Below are positions 1 through 8,156 of a stretch of DNA of 64,000 bases, piece after piece (positions within the stretch are counted from its first letter, which is position 1; every line of letters begins with the position of its first letter). The stretch spans positions 62,001-126,000 of the forward strand of contig JAMQGV010000040.1 of NCBI GenBank assembly GCA_025994075.1. Direction: 5' to 3'. The stretch is from Vicinamibacteria bacterium (lineage in GTDB: Bacteria > Acidobacteriota > Vicinamibacteria > Fen-336). Below the pieces are notes generated by a model that made no database searches, was not told where the DNA came from, and saw only the letters and a list, made by a program, of their open reading frames with translations. The translations under genes were made by a program, and so were the position numbers.

Positions 1-200
1 GAGTCGGCCTGGAAGCGATCGGTCGCTACTACAATCAACGCTTGGCGACCGTCTTCGCGAAGGTGGCGGAGCATCCGCGCGTGCTCGTGGGCCCGACGGG
101 AACTCCCCTCTACCTGCTCTGCTTCGCTGCGGGGAACCCCCGAGGGGCCGCCCTGGCCGTGAAGCTGGCCCGCCACCTGCTCGAAGATCGGAGGGATTGA
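1..200 (+). CDS. tcmP: Three-Cys-motif partner protein TcmP, C-terminal end only
   Basis: The frame enters from the window edge and ends at the TGA at 198-200, leaving about 65 C-terminal residues. They include the [10 protein letters not shown] and [15 protein letters not shown] segments, which I recognise as the usual end of the TcmP family (TIGR04474). TcmP proteins are defined by sitting next to a three-Cys-motif protein of the phage Gp37/Gp68 (DUF5131) family, and that partner starts only 4 bp downstream. The biochemical role of the pair is not established. The N-terminal part lies outside the window, so completeness cannot be judged. Confidence 0.72.
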   Translation, partial: VGLEAIGRYYNQRLATVFAKVAEHPRVLVGPTGTPLYLLCFAAGNPRGAALAVKLARHLLEDRRD

Positions 201-204
201 ACGC

Positions 205-918
205 ATGGCGCGGCGTTCCGGCATCGAGTGGACCGAGGCCACCTGGAATCCCGTCACCGGGTGCACGAAGGTGAGTCCCGGGTGCAAGCACTGCTACGCC
301 GAGCGGATGGCTCACCGGCTCCAGGCCATGGGGCAGCCCAACTATCGCCATGGCTTCGAGCTGACCCTCCAGCCGCAGATGCTCGAGGCCCCGCTTCACT
401 GGCGTTCTCCCCAGACGATCTTCGTCAACTCGATGAGCGACCTCTTTCACGGCGAGGTCCCGGAGCTCTTCATACAGCGCGTGTTCGACGTGATGCGGCG
501 AGCCCACTGGCATCGCTTCCAGGTGCTGACGAAGAGGGCGGACCGGTTGGTCGAACTGGCACCGTCGATCGACTGGCCGCGAAACGTATGGATGGGGGTC
601 AGCGTCGAATCGTCGGCGTACGTCCACCGAATCGATGCGCTTCGGCGAACTCCAGCGGCCACGAAGTTCCTGTCGCTCGAACCGCTCCTGGGTCCTCTGC
701 CAGACCTCGATCTCGGGGGCATCGATTGGGTGATCGTCGGCGGCGAGTCCGGACCTCGGGCTCGCCCGATGGCTGAAGCCTGGGTCGAGGATCTCCGCGA
801 CCAGTGCCGACGTGCTCGGGTGCCGTTCTTCTTCAAGCAGTGGGGGGGCCGCAACAAGAAGCGGGCTGGGCGCGAACTGGGAGGGCGGACTTGGGACGAA
901 ACCCCGGCCCACCGCTGA
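205..918 (+). CDS. Three-Cys-motif protein, phage Gp37/Gp68 (DUF5131) family
   Basis: This 237-residue protein opens with [14 protein letters not shown] and carries cysteines at about residues 20, 27 and 30 (C-x6-C-x2-C-Y). That is the three-cysteine motif that names the family, and it resembles the Fe-S cluster loops of radical-SAM-like proteins. Later blocks such as [35 protein letters not shown] and WVIVGGESG are the conserved family blocks. The ATG at 205 follows the TcmP stop by 4 bp, with GGAGGG inside the end of tcmP as ribosome-binding site, so the two are co-translated. Family members occur in phages and scattered bacterial islands. A role in nucleic-acid modification or repair is inference only. 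Confidence 0.85.
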   Translation: MARRSGIEWTEATWNPVTGCTKVSPGCKHCYAERMAHRLQAMGQPNYRHGFELTLQPQMLEAPLHWRSPQTIFVNSMSDLFHGEVPELFIQRVFDVMRRAHWHRFQVLTKRADRLVELAPSIDWPRNVWMGVSVESSAYVHRIDALRRTPAATKFLSLEPLLGPLPDLDLGGIDWVIVGGESGPRARPMAEAWVEDLRDQCRRARVPFFFKQWGGRNKKRAGRELGGRTWDETPAHR

Positions 919-960
919 GGATCGAGGGGGCCTGAACCCGAGTTGCCGGCTGCGTCGGGC

Positions 961-1281
961 TCAGGGGTCTCGCGGCGGGTCGGACGGCGGGCGCCGGCGC
1001 AGCCAGAGGTTCCAGGCGATCAGGAGCCAGATGCCGGCCGCCACGGCGGCGCAGAGCAGGTTCACCAGCCCCGCGATCCCGTGTTCCTGGTCGGGCCGGA
1101 GCCGGGCGAGAGTCTCGGCGAGGCCCACGTCGATCGCCAAGTGGAGCAGCGCGAACAGCATCAGCGTGCCCCAGCCGAAGAAGCACCACAGGACGAGCAC
1201 CAGAGGGCGCCCCACGACGGAGACCCACCAGGCGGACTCCTCTTCGCGCAGGGGGCCGCCGTCCCGGGAGTGCCTGGCCAC
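961..1281 (-). CDS. Small two-helix membrane protein, unknown function
   Basis: The minus-strand frame ending at the TGA at 961-963 encodes two hydrophobic helices (around PLVLVLWCFFGWGTLMLF and LVNLLCAAVAAGIWLLIAW), linked by a short charged loop, and an Arg/Pro-rich tail. I placed the start at the GTG at 1281, which gives about 106 residues. No clear ribosome-binding site supports it, and a downstream GTG near 1230 is possible. It lies about 55 bp after the EamA exporter on the same strand, so it may be the third gene of the lrp-eamA unit. I do not recognise a family. Confidence 0.5.
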   Translation of the reverse strand: MARHSRDGGPLREEESAWWVSVVGRPLVLVLWCFFGWGTLMLFALLHLAIDVGLAETLARLRPDQEHGIAGLVNLLCAAVAAGIWLLIAWNLWLRRRPPSDPPRDP

Positions 1282-1337
1282 GGTCCGGCGATTGTCGCGC
1301 CGAACCGCGGCCGGGGCACGCGCGAGGGGGATCGCGG

Positions 1338-2279
1338 CTACGCGGCCTTGCGCGCGGGTTCCGCCTGCGGGGTCGAGGGGGACTGGACGGGCCTGGTGCC
1401 GGTGGTGGCGAGCACGACCGCGAGCACGATCATCGCGCCGCCCCACAGCACGCCGCGGGTCAGCGGCTCGTCGAGGATCAGGAAGCCGAGCGCCACCGCC
1501 ACCACAGGGTTCACGTAGGCGTAGGTGCCGACGACGCTCGCCGGCATCACCGTCAGGCAGTAGGCGAAGGCCGTGAAGCCGATCAGCGAGCCGGCGATCA
1601 CGAGGTAGAGCAGGCCGCCCCAGGCCGCGGGCGGCGCCGACAGCAGGCGGCTCCAGTCCTCGCCTTTCGCCAGCGACTCGAGCACCAGCGCCGCGCCGCC
1701 GACCAGCATCTGCACCGCCGAAGCCGAGACCACGGGCAGCTTGTGCGGCACCCGCTTCACGTAGAGCGAACCCGCGCACCAGGTGAGCGCCGCGACCTGC
1801 AGCGCGAGGATGCCCGGCCACTGCGCGGCGAAGTCGGCGCCGCCGGGCTCGGCGACGAAGGCGACGCCGAGCAGGCCGATCGCGATGCCGAGCCACGCCC
1901 GCGCGGTCCACGAGGCGCCGCGCGAGAGCACGCCCTCCATCAGCGTCAGCCACAGCGGCACGGTGGCGACGACCAGCGCCGCGATGCCCGAGGGCACCGT
2001 GCGCTCCGCCCACATCACGAGGCCGTTGCCGAAGGCCAGCAGCAGCAGGCCGACGAGGCCGTAGTCGAGCCACTGTCGCCGCGTCGGCCAGCCCTGGCCG
2101 CGGTCGAAGTGCGCCGCCGCCAGGCCCATGATGAGGCCGGCGACCAGGAAGCGCACGGCGGCCGCGGCGAACGGCGGCATGTCGTGGACGACGATGCGGA
2201 TCGCGAGGTACGTGGAGCCCCACACCACGTAGATGGTGAACAGGGCGAGCCACGGCAGGAACGACGGCGTCGGCTTCAC
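1338..2279 (-). CDS. EamA/DMT-family inner-membrane exporter (RhtA/YedA-like)
   Basis: A 313-residue protein with about ten hydrophobic helices in two EamA repeats. The first repeat starts LFTIYVVWGSTYLAIRI and the second near LALQVAALTWCAGSLY. The drug/metabolite transporter family exports amino acids and other metabolites; the substrate here cannot be read from sequence. The GTG start at 2279 overlaps the stop of the upstream Lrp-type regulator in a GTGA arrangement, and GAGGAG lies five bases upstream, so the two genes are translationally coupled. An Lrp-type regulator next to a DMT exporter is a common pairing for amino-acid efflux, which makes that the most likely job (inference). Confidence 0.88.
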   Translation of the reverse strand: MKPTPSFLPWLALFTIYVVWGSTYLAIRIVVHDMPPFAAAAVRFLVAGLIMGLAAAHFDRGQGWPTRRQWLDYGLVGLLLLAFGNGLVMWAERTVPSGIAALVVATVPLWLTLMEGVLSRGASWTARAWLGIAIGLLGVAFVAEPGGADFAAQWPGILALQVAALTWCAGSLYVKRVPHKLPVVSASAVQMLVGGAALVLESLAKGEDWSRLLSAPPAAWGGLLYLVIAGSLIGFTAFAYCLTVMPASVVGTYAYVNPVVAVALGFLILDEPLTRGVLWGGAMIVLAVVLATTGTRPVQSPSTPQAEPARKAA

Positions 2280-2815
2280 GGCGACTCCTCCTCGAGCACC
2301 AGCGCGGGCTCGAGCGGACCCAGCCCCCCCTTCTCGACCAGCGTCTCCAGCACGAACGACGTGCGCGACGACTGCACGGCCCGGGTCGCCACCAGCTGCG
2401 CGAGCAGGCCGTTGACGTCGGCGATCTCGCGGCACACCAGGTGCACGACGAAGCAGTCCTCGCCGCTGACCCGGTAGACGGAGCGCACCAGCGGGCTGTG
2501 CGCGAGCAGCTTCGCCACCTCGCGCTCGCGCCCCGGCCCCGCGCTGCCGAGCAGCGTGAGCCGGATCTGGGCGCGCACTGCGAGGCCGAGCGCGTCGGGA
2601 TCGACGTCGGCGCGGTAGCCGCGGATCACCTGCCGCCGCTCGAGGTCCTTGATGCGCTCGGCGACGGCCTGGCGCGAGATCCCGAGATCCTTGGCCAGGT
2701 CGGCTCCGGGCCGGCGCCCGTCGCGCGACAGCGCGAGCAGCAGCGCGCGGTCGGTGGCGTCGAGCCCCGTCCCGCGTCCCCCGGCCTTCCGTCCGCCCGT
2801 CCCGCTGGCCGCCAT
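2276..2815 (-). CDS. Lrp/AsnC-family transcriptional regulator
   Basis: 179 residues. After a Gly-rich tail of about 17 residues comes the winged helix (LDATDRALLLALSRDGR ... DLGISRQAVAERIKDLE), followed by the AsnC ligand-binding domain from about residue 85 (LTLLGSAGPGR, SVYRVSGEDCFVVHL). Members form dimers or octamers and sense amino acids or related metabolites. The gene is divergent from the MOSC gene and overlaps the exporter gene by 4 bp. GGAGGGG lies just before the ATG at 2815. An inverted repeat in the divergent region, close to the start codon, is a plausible autoregulatory site. Confidence 0.9.
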   Translation of the reverse strand: MAASGTGGRKAGGRGTGLDATDRALLLALSRDGRRPGADLAKDLGISRQAVAERIKDLERRQVIRGYRADVDPDALGLAVRAQIRLTLLGSAGPGREREVAKLLAHSPLVRSVYRVSGEDCFVVHLVCREIADVNGLLAQLVATRAVQSSRTSFVLETLVEKGGLGPLEPALVLEEESP

Positions 2816-2828
2816 GGCCCCTCCGCGA

Positions 2829-2860
2829 ATGTCAACGCAGGATGCTGATCATCTTGACAT
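2829..2860. promoter_or_regulatory. Inverted repeat in the lrp/MOSC divergent region, possible operator
   Basis: ATGTCAA at 2829-2835 is mirrored by TTGACAT at 2854-2860 with an 18-bp gap that contains TGATCA. The left arm lies only 14 bp from the Lrp start codon, too close to act as a -35 box for that gene, so a regulator site is the simpler reading. Autoregulation by the Lrp-type protein is inferred from position only. Confidence 0.45.
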
Positions 2861-2905
2861 ACGCAATCGTTGCCGGAAAGTTCCACACGGGCGCCCACGG
2901 CCCCT

Positions 2906-2911
2906 TAGCAT
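2906..2911 (+). promoter_or_regulatory. Putative -10 element for the MOSC gene
   Basis: TAGCAT matches the TANNNT pattern seen before many genes in this window. It would place the transcript start near 2918, about 33 nt before the ATG at 2951. No convincing -35 box is visible. Confidence 0.35.
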
Positions 2912-2950
2912 GGGGCGTCCCACCCCCTCGCTGGAAGGACGAACTCCGAC

Positions 2951-3682
2951 ATGCCGATCCTCGTGGGCGAAGTCGCGGCGCTCTACCGGTACCCCGTGAA
3001 GTCGATGGCCGGCGAACCGCTGGAGGTCGCCGACGTCGGGTGGCACGGGTTCGCGGGCGACCGGCGCCTGGCGTTCCGGCGGATCGAGGAGCTGGGCGGG
3101 TTCCCGTGGCTGACCGCCTCGAAGGTCCCCGATCTCGTCCGGTACGCCCCCCGGCGCCTCGGAACCGCGACCCACGCGGACCTTCCCACCCACGTCCGCA
3201 CCCCGGACGGGCAGGACCTGCCGCTGTTCGGACCCGAGCTGGCGCAGGAGATCGGCCGCCGCCACAGCGCCCCGGTCGAGATGATGTACCTCGATCGCGG
3301 CATCTTCGACGAAGCGAGCCTCTCGCTGTTCGCCACGGCGACCGTCGACGAGGTGGCGCGGCTCGCGGGGCAGCCCGCGGACGTGCGGCGCTTTCGCCCG
3401 AACCTGCTGATCGCCACCCGGGGAGCCGTCCCGTTCGAGGAGGACGAGTGGGTGGGAGGGCGGCTCTCGTTCGGCGAAGGCGAGGCGGGAGCCGCGGTCG
3501 CGGTCACGAACCACGACGAACGCTGCTCGATGGTGAACTTCGATCCCGACACGGCCCGCTCCACTCCGGAGGTGCTGAAGGCGATCGTGGGCGCGCGCAA
3601 CAACAGGGCGGGCGTCTACGGCGCCGTCACCCGCCGCGGCCGAGTCCGGGTCGGCGAGCCGGTCTTCTTCCAGCCGGCCTGA
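2951..3682 (+). CDS. MOSC-domain protein with N-terminal beta-barrel
   Basis: 243 residues, the size of single-domain YcbX/mARC-like MOSC proteins. The N-terminal MOSC_N barrel starts VAALYRYPVKSMAGE and includes GFAGDRRLAF. The MOSC core spans about residues 110-240 with RRFRPNLLI and NHDERCSMVNFDPDT; Cys192 is at the position of the conserved molybdenum-ligand cysteine. The family binds a molybdenum cofactor or carries sulfur for Mo enzymes and reduces N-hydroxylated compounds. No ferredoxin domain is fused, unlike YcbX. It stands alone, divergent from the Lrp gene, with GGAAGGA upstream of the ATG. Confidence 0.88.
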   Translation: MPILVGEVAALYRYPVKSMAGEPLEVADVGWHGFAGDRRLAFRRIEELGGFPWLTASKVPDLVRYAPRRLGTATHADLPTHVRTPDGQDLPLFGPELAQEIGRRHSAPVEMMYLDRGIFDEASLSLFATATVDEVARLAGQPADVRRFRPNLLIATRGAVPFEEDEWVGGRLSFGEGEAGAAVAVTNHDERCSMVNFDPDTARSTPEVLKAIVGARNNRAGVYGAVTRRGRVRVGEPVFFQPA

Positions 3683-3737
3683 CCCGTGCTCCACCACGTC
3701 CTCCGGCTCGCGGCCCTGGCCCTGCGGGCGGAACCGA

Positions 3738-3767
3738 CGGGAGCCCGGCCGCGAGGCCGGACTCCCG
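3738..3767. terminator. Hairpin between convergent genes, probable bidirectional terminator
   Basis: CGGGAG.CCGGCC pairs with GGCCGG.CTCCCG across a GCGA loop: twelve base pairs with one mismatch. It lies between the stop of the MOSC gene and the stop of the TonB-dependent receptor gene. There is no T-run, which is common for hairpins in very GC-rich genomes. Confidence 0.55.
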
Positions 3768-3794
3768 CCGTTGGAGTCCTAGAGAGGCGACGGC

Positions 3795-6782
3795 CTAGAA
3801 GCTGAGCCGCGCGCCGAGGAAGAAGCGCCGCGGCGGGCTGAACGCGATCGGCTGGCCGAACGCGATGCCTCCCGAGCCCGCCACCAAGTCCTGGTTGCGG
3901 GTCGCGCCCTGGTTGTCGAGAACGTTGAAGACGTCCACGAACAGCTCGCCGGTGAGGGTGCGCGAGAGCTTGCGGTTGTACTCGACGCGCAGGTCGAGCA
4001 GACCGAACGAGGGATTGGTCAGCGCGCCGACCGTGTCCGGCGCGATCCAGCGCTCCGACGTGATGCCGGCGAACTCGAACGTCTGGCCGGCGGGAACGCG
4101 GATCGGCAGGTTGCGGCCCGAGGCGAGGAACGTGCGACTGGCGATCGAGCCCGAGTTCCAGCGGTAGAAGGCGCCGAGCTGGAGGCCGAAGTCGAACTGG
4201 TACGACGCCGCCAGCTTGAACAGGTGTTCGATCGAGCCCGGCTGCTTGCCGTACTGGTTCGGGGCGCGCGGGTCGAGGAACAGCACGTCGCCCTGGAAGT
4301 CCGCGTTGGAGTCGGAGTTGCTGTTGCCCTCGGCGTCGTTGAAGGTGTACGACACGAGCGCCTGCCAGTTGTCCTGGAAGCGCCGCCGCAGGGTGAGCTC
4401 GAAGCCCTGGTAGTCGCGCTTGCCGCCCTCGAGCGTGCCGATGAAGAAGTTGGCCGCGCCCGGCAGTCCCGACGCCGGGAACCCGAAGTGGGTGTAGGGC
4501 AGGAACAGCGAGTCGGGGTGGTCGACCGGGCCCGGGTAGTGGGAGGGATCGCTGTAGAGGACCGGGTCGTAGTCCTCGAGGATGTCGCGGGTCCGGCGCT
4601 TGGTGAACAGCGCCTGCAGCGCCAGGCTGTTGCCGAGGTCGATCTCGTAGGCGACCTGGATGTCGTCGGTGTACGGCGTCTTCGTCTCCGGCGCGAAGAT
4701 CGCGTCGAGGCTGGCGCCGCCGCGCACGCGGTAGGTCACCCACTGGCCCAGCGCGAAGACCTGCTCCTCGCGGGTGCGGCCGCTGTGGGAGCCGGCGAAC
4801 TGCGTCATGTTGTTGCGGATCGGGTCGTAGTAGCGCCCGTAGAAGACCGAGGCCTTCTGGCGGCCGTCGCCCTTCACGTCCCACACCACGCTGGCGCGCG
4901 GCGCGAACGTCCAGTCGAACGTGTAGATGTTCTCGCCCAGCGTGTTCGAGTGCTCGAAACGCTCGGCGCGCACGCCCGCGTTGACCGTGAAGCGGCCGAA
5001 CTGGGCCGTGTCCTGGGCGAAGAAGCTGAGCCCCTTGGAGCCGAGCTCCTGGGGCCCGTCGGCCGACTGGAAGGTGCGCGAGTAGTTGATCGCGCCGTGC
5101 GGGTTGCCCGCCGTCGAGTTGAAGACCAGCGCCGCCCCGAGCTCGGCCTGCGAGATGACGCCGTCGCGGTTGGCGTCGAACGCCGAGTAGAAGGCCGCCC
5201 GGTTGGGCAGCCCGTTGATGGTGTTGATGAACCCGTTGTAGTCGGAGGCGTTGGTCGGGTCGAAGACGAGGCCGGTCAGCGAGCCGGTGGCGACGCCGTT
5301 GGCGGTGATGCCGGAGAGCCCGCTCGCCAGCGAGGAGTAGGTCGACTTGGTGTCGCCGATCGTCAGCGCGTTGCGGAAGCTGGTGTTCTGCAGGTACTCG
5401 ACGCCGGCCTTGACGCTGTGGCGCCCGGCGTTCCACTGCAGCGCCGCGCGCCACGTCTCGGTGTCGCGCTGGTCGATGTTGTCGCTGCCGAAGCCGCCCT
5501 TCTGCTCGTCGGCCAGGGTGCGCGCGTCGGTACGGCGGAAGATGATGGTGTTGGCCGACTCGCGGATCACCGAGAAGGTCGAGACCTCGCCGTTGTGCTT
5601 GTTGTAGCCGACGTCGAGCACGGCGCGGCCCAGCAGACGCGAGTAGTTGACGCTGTAGCGCTCGCCGCCCTGGGTCGTGCTGCGGTCGCGCGCGTTGGTG
5701 ATGCTGCGCGAGCTGCTGCCGGTGATGTCGGTCGGGTCACTCATGAACGTGACCGCCAGCGTGTCGCGGTCGGTCGGGGCCCAGGTAGCCTTGCCGTAGA
5801 GCTGGTCCTGGCTGTTGGTGACCGTGCGCAGGAGCTGGTTGGTGTCGAGGCTGGTGACGTCGTCCTCGCGCTCCAGCCGGCGGTAGCTCGCGAAGAACCA
5901 CAGTCGGTCGCGGACCACCGGGCCGCCGAGGGTGACGGCGGAGTCGAACGTGTTGAACTTCTCGTTCGCCGAGTTCTCGTTCTCGCCCACCAGGCTGTCG
6001 TTCTGGAGGAAGTAGTTGACCGAGCCGTGCCACGTGTTGGAGCCGGTCTTGGTGATGACGTTCGACAGCAGGCCGGGGGTGCCGACGAACTCGGCCGGGA
6101 TGCCGCCGGTCAGCACCTTCTGCTCCTGGATGATCTCGGTGTTGAGGTTGGCGCCGAAGGTGCCGGTCACCGGGTCGGTGACGTTGATGCCGTCGAAGTA
6201 GTAGAAGTTGTCGGCCGAGCTGCCGATCGTGCCGCCGATGTCCGAGTAGTTGAGGCCGGACTTGGAAGCGGGGTTGCCGGAGTCGGAGGGCATCACGCCC
6301 GGCACGAGCTGCAGGTAGCTCTGGTAGGAGCGGCCGGTGGGCAGCGACTCGGTCAGCTCGAGGGTGATGTCCTGGCCGGTGACAGCGCTGGTGGTGTCGA
6401 CCAGCGGGGTCTCGGCCGTGACCGTGATCTCCTCGGTCTGGCTGGAGAGCGAGAGGCCCACCCGCAGCGTGGTGGTCTGGCCCGAGCGCACCAGGATCTT
6501 CGGGTTCTTGACCGTGTTGAAGCCCGACATCTCGGTCGTCACGACGTAGGCGGCCGAAGGCGCGAGGTTGACGAGGATCGCCTCGCCGCGCGCGTCCGAC
6601 ACCGCCTGCCGCTTGGTCGTCACGTCCGGCGCCGACGCGGTCACCACCGCGCCCGGCAGCCGGCTGCCGTCCGACGCCTCGACGATCACGACCACGGTTC
6701 CCGTGGTCACCACCTGGGCCGAGGCCGGCGGAACCGCCAGCAACAGGCCCAGGCACACCTTCGTCCACGCACGCTTCATCAT
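3795..6782 (-). CDS. Oar-like TonB-dependent receptor with carboxypeptidase-regulatory domain and an EF-hand loop
   Basis: 995 residues from the ATG at 6782, which has GGGGAG 8 nt upstream; an alternative ATG follows directly. A signal peptide ends around PPASAQ. Residues about 28-110 form a CarboxypepD_reg-like domain, then a plug domain (EEITVTAETPLVDTT, YFDGINVTDPVTG), then a long 22-strand-type barrel ending in ...ARLSF, the usual C-terminal aromatic signal for BAM insertion. Such receptors import large or scarce substrates using TonB energy. Unusually, residues 536-547 (DANRDGVISQAE, bases 5142-5177) match a canonical EF-hand calcium loop. The substrate is unknown. It stands alone with a regulatory-looking upstream region. 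Confidence 0.93.
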   Translation of the reverse strand: MMKRAWTKVCLGLLLAVPPASAQVVTTGTVVVIVEASDGSRLPGAVVTASAPDVTTKRQAVSDARGEAILVNLAPSAAYVVTTEMSGFNTVKNPKILVRSGQTTTLRVGLSLSSQTEEITVTAETPLVDTTSAVTGQDITLELTESLPTGRSYQSYLQLVPGVMPSDSGNPASKSGLNYSDIGGTIGSSADNFYYFDGINVTDPVTGTFGANLNTEIIQEQKVLTGGIPAEFVGTPGLLSNVITKTGSNTWHGSVNYFLQNDSLVGENENSANEKFNTFDSAVTLGGPVVRDRLWFFASYRRLEREDDVTSLDTNQLLRTVTNSQDQLYGKATWAPTDRDTLAVTFMSDPTDITGSSSRSITNARDRSTTQGGERYSVNYSRLLGRAVLDVGYNKHNGEVSTFSVIRESANTIIFRRTDARTLADEQKGGFGSDNIDQRDTETWRAALQWNAGRHSVKAGVEYLQNTSFRNALTIGDTKSTYSSLASGLSGITANGVATGSLTGLVFDPTNASDYNGFINTINGLPNRAAFYSAFDANRDGVISQAELGAALVFNSTAGNPHGAINYSRTFQSADGPQELGSKGLSFFAQDTAQFGRFTVNAGVRAERFEHSNTLGENIYTFDWTFAPRASVVWDVKGDGRQKASVFYGRYYDPIRNNMTQFAGSHSGRTREEQVFALGQWVTYRVRGGASLDAIFAPETKTPYTDDIQVAYEIDLGNSLALQALFTKRRTRDILEDYDPVLYSDPSHYPGPVDHPDSLFLPYTHFGFPASGLPGAANFFIGTLEGGKRDYQGFELTLRRRFQDNWQALVSYTFNDAEGNSNSDSNADFQGDVLFLDPRAPNQYGKQPGSIEHLFKLAASYQFDFGLQLGAFYRWNSGSIASRTFLASGRNLPIRVPAGQTFEFAGITSERWIAPDTVGALTNPSFGLLDLRVEYNRKLSRTLTGELFVDVFNVLDNQGATRNQDLVAGSGGIAFGQPIAFSPPRRFFLGARLSF

Positions 6783-6924
6783 TCGTGCAACTCCCCAGGG
6801 GACTAGCGACCGCAGCACGGGCGACAAGAGGACTCCCGGCCCGCGGTCTGGTTGATTTGCGGCTAGGTCCGTTTTGAGTTGCAAGCATCCTGCCGGAACG
6901 GCAGGGACGACCCCAAAAACAGCG

Positions 6925-6960
6925 GAAATAGTTCTAGATAAAGAAGATGTGAACTATTTC
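6925..6960. repeat. Perfect 10-bp inverted repeat in an AT-richer intergenic region
   Basis: GAAATAGTTC at 6925-6934 is exactly mirrored by GAACTATTTC at 6951-6960 with a 16-bp gap. It lies about 145-180 bp upstream of the receptor start and about 90 bp past the mrp stop, in a stretch visibly poorer in GC than anything around it. It could be a dimer-binding operator for the receptor gene or an RNA hairpin. Confidence 0.5.
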
Positions 6961-6997
6961 GGCGGCGCGCGGGCACCAAGAATCGACAGGATCGATC

Positions 6998-7025
6998 CGA
7001 ATCAGTGGATATCTCTACTGATTCG
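6998..7025. terminator. 9-bp inverted repeat just past the mrp stop, possible terminator or operator
   Basis: CGAATCAGT at 6998-7006 pairs with ACTGATTCG at 7017-7025 (10-nt loop). It begins 23 bp after the stop codon of the minus-strand mrp gene, so it is suitably placed to end that transcript, although no U-run follows. It sits in the same AT-richer patch as the inverted repeat at 6925-6960. Confidence 0.4.
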
Positions 7026-7048
7026 AATTCAAGCTGTTGGAAAAAGCC

Positions 7049-8122
7049 TCAGTCCGCCTGGACGATCTTCAGCGGGATGCGCATCGCCTGGATCGCGACG
7101 CGCTGGGCGATGCGGCCGGCGATCTCGTCGAAGGCCTTCGCCGCCGGCGCGTCCGGGGCCGCGACGACGATCGGCCTGCCCTCGTCGCCGCCCTCGCGGA
7201 CGCGGGTGTCGATCGGGATCTCGCCGAGGAAGTTGAGGCCCATGTCCTCGGCCATCTTGCGGCCGCCGCCGGTGCCGAAGATGTCCGTGCGCTCGTTGCA
7301 GTGGCCGCACAGGAAGTAGCTCATGTTCTCGACCACGCCGAGCACCGGGATGTTGAGCTGGCGGAACATGCCGACCGCCTTGCGCACGTCGGAGACCGAC
7401 ACGCCCTGCGGCGTCGTCACCACCACCGCGCCCGCGACGGGCACGCTCTGCGACAGCGACAGCGTGACGTCGCCGGTGCCCGGCGGCAGGTCGACGATCA
7501 GGTAGTCGAGCTCGCCCCACGCCACGTCGCGCATGAACTGCTGCACCGCGCCGTGCAGCATCGGCCCGCGCCAGATCACCGCCTGGTCGGGAGGCACCAG
7601 CATGCCGATCGAGATCGCCTTGATGCCGTGGCCCTCGGGCGGCAGCATCTTCTTGTCTTCCGTGACCTCGGGCTGGGCGTCGATGCCGAGCATCTGCGGC
7701 AGGTTGGGCCCGTAGACGTCCGCGTCCATGATGCCGACGCGAGCCCCGCGCCGGGCGAGAGCCAGCGCCAGGTTGACCGAGGTGGTCGACTTGCCGACGC
7801 CGCCCTTGCCGGCGCCGACCGCGACGATGTTGCGGATGCCCGGCACCTCCTGGCGCCCCATGCCGCCGCGGGCGCGGGTGTCGGCCGTCATCTTCGCCCG
7901 CGCCGCCGTCACGCCCGGCAGACCGGCCACCAGCGTCTCGGCCTGGCTCTTGAGCTGGTCCTTGACCGGGCACGCCGGCGTCGTCAGCTCGATCGTGAAG
8001 TCGATCTCGCCGCCTTCGATCTTCACTTCCTTCACGAAGCCGAGCGTCACGATGTCCTTGTGCAGGTCGGGGTCCTGCACCTTGCGCAGCACGTCGAGCA
8101 CCTGGTCCTGGGTCACGGTCAC
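7049..8122 (-). CDS. mrp: Mrp/ApbC-family P-loop ATPase, iron-sulfur cluster carrier
   Basis: 357 residues. An N-terminal MIP18/DUF59 domain (residues 1-80, DVLRKVQDPDLHKDI, TTPACPVKDQ) is followed by the Mrp/NBP35 ATPase with the deviant Walker A GAGKGGVGKS at 103-112, MDADVYGPN and DLPPGTGD. A C-x-x-C pair (Cys272, Cys275) binds the bridging cluster between subunits. The protein receives an Fe-S cluster and passes it to apo-proteins in the cytoplasm. It is 34 bp downstream of the thioredoxin-like lipoprotein gene on the same strand, probably one transcript. Confidence 0.95.
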   Translation of the reverse strand: MTVTQDQVLDVLRKVQDPDLHKDIVTLGFVKEVKIEGGEIDFTIELTTPACPVKDQLKSQAETLVAGLPGVTAARAKMTADTRARGGMGRQEVPGIRNIVAVGAGKGGVGKSTTSVNLALALARRGARVGIMDADVYGPNLPQMLGIDAQPEVTEDKKMLPPEGHGIKAISIGMLVPPDQAVIWRGPMLHGAVQQFMRDVAWGELDYLIVDLPPGTGDVTLSLSQSVPVAGAVVVTTPQGVSVSDVRKAVGMFRQLNIPVLGVVENMSYFLCGHCNERTDIFGTGGGRKMAEDMGLNFLGEIPIDTRVREGGDEGRPIVVAAPDAPAAKAFDEIAGRIAQRVAIQAMRIPLKIVQAD

Positions 8123-8156
8123 GGCTTTTTTCTCCGGGGAATGATGGCGGGAATGG

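Noticed and set aside
4224..6806. 860-codon plus-strand open frame opposite the Oar-like receptor
   Set aside because: It is the GC-driven antisense shadow of a receptor gene with signal peptide, plug and barrel; the product is Val/Arg/Gly-rich with no domain.
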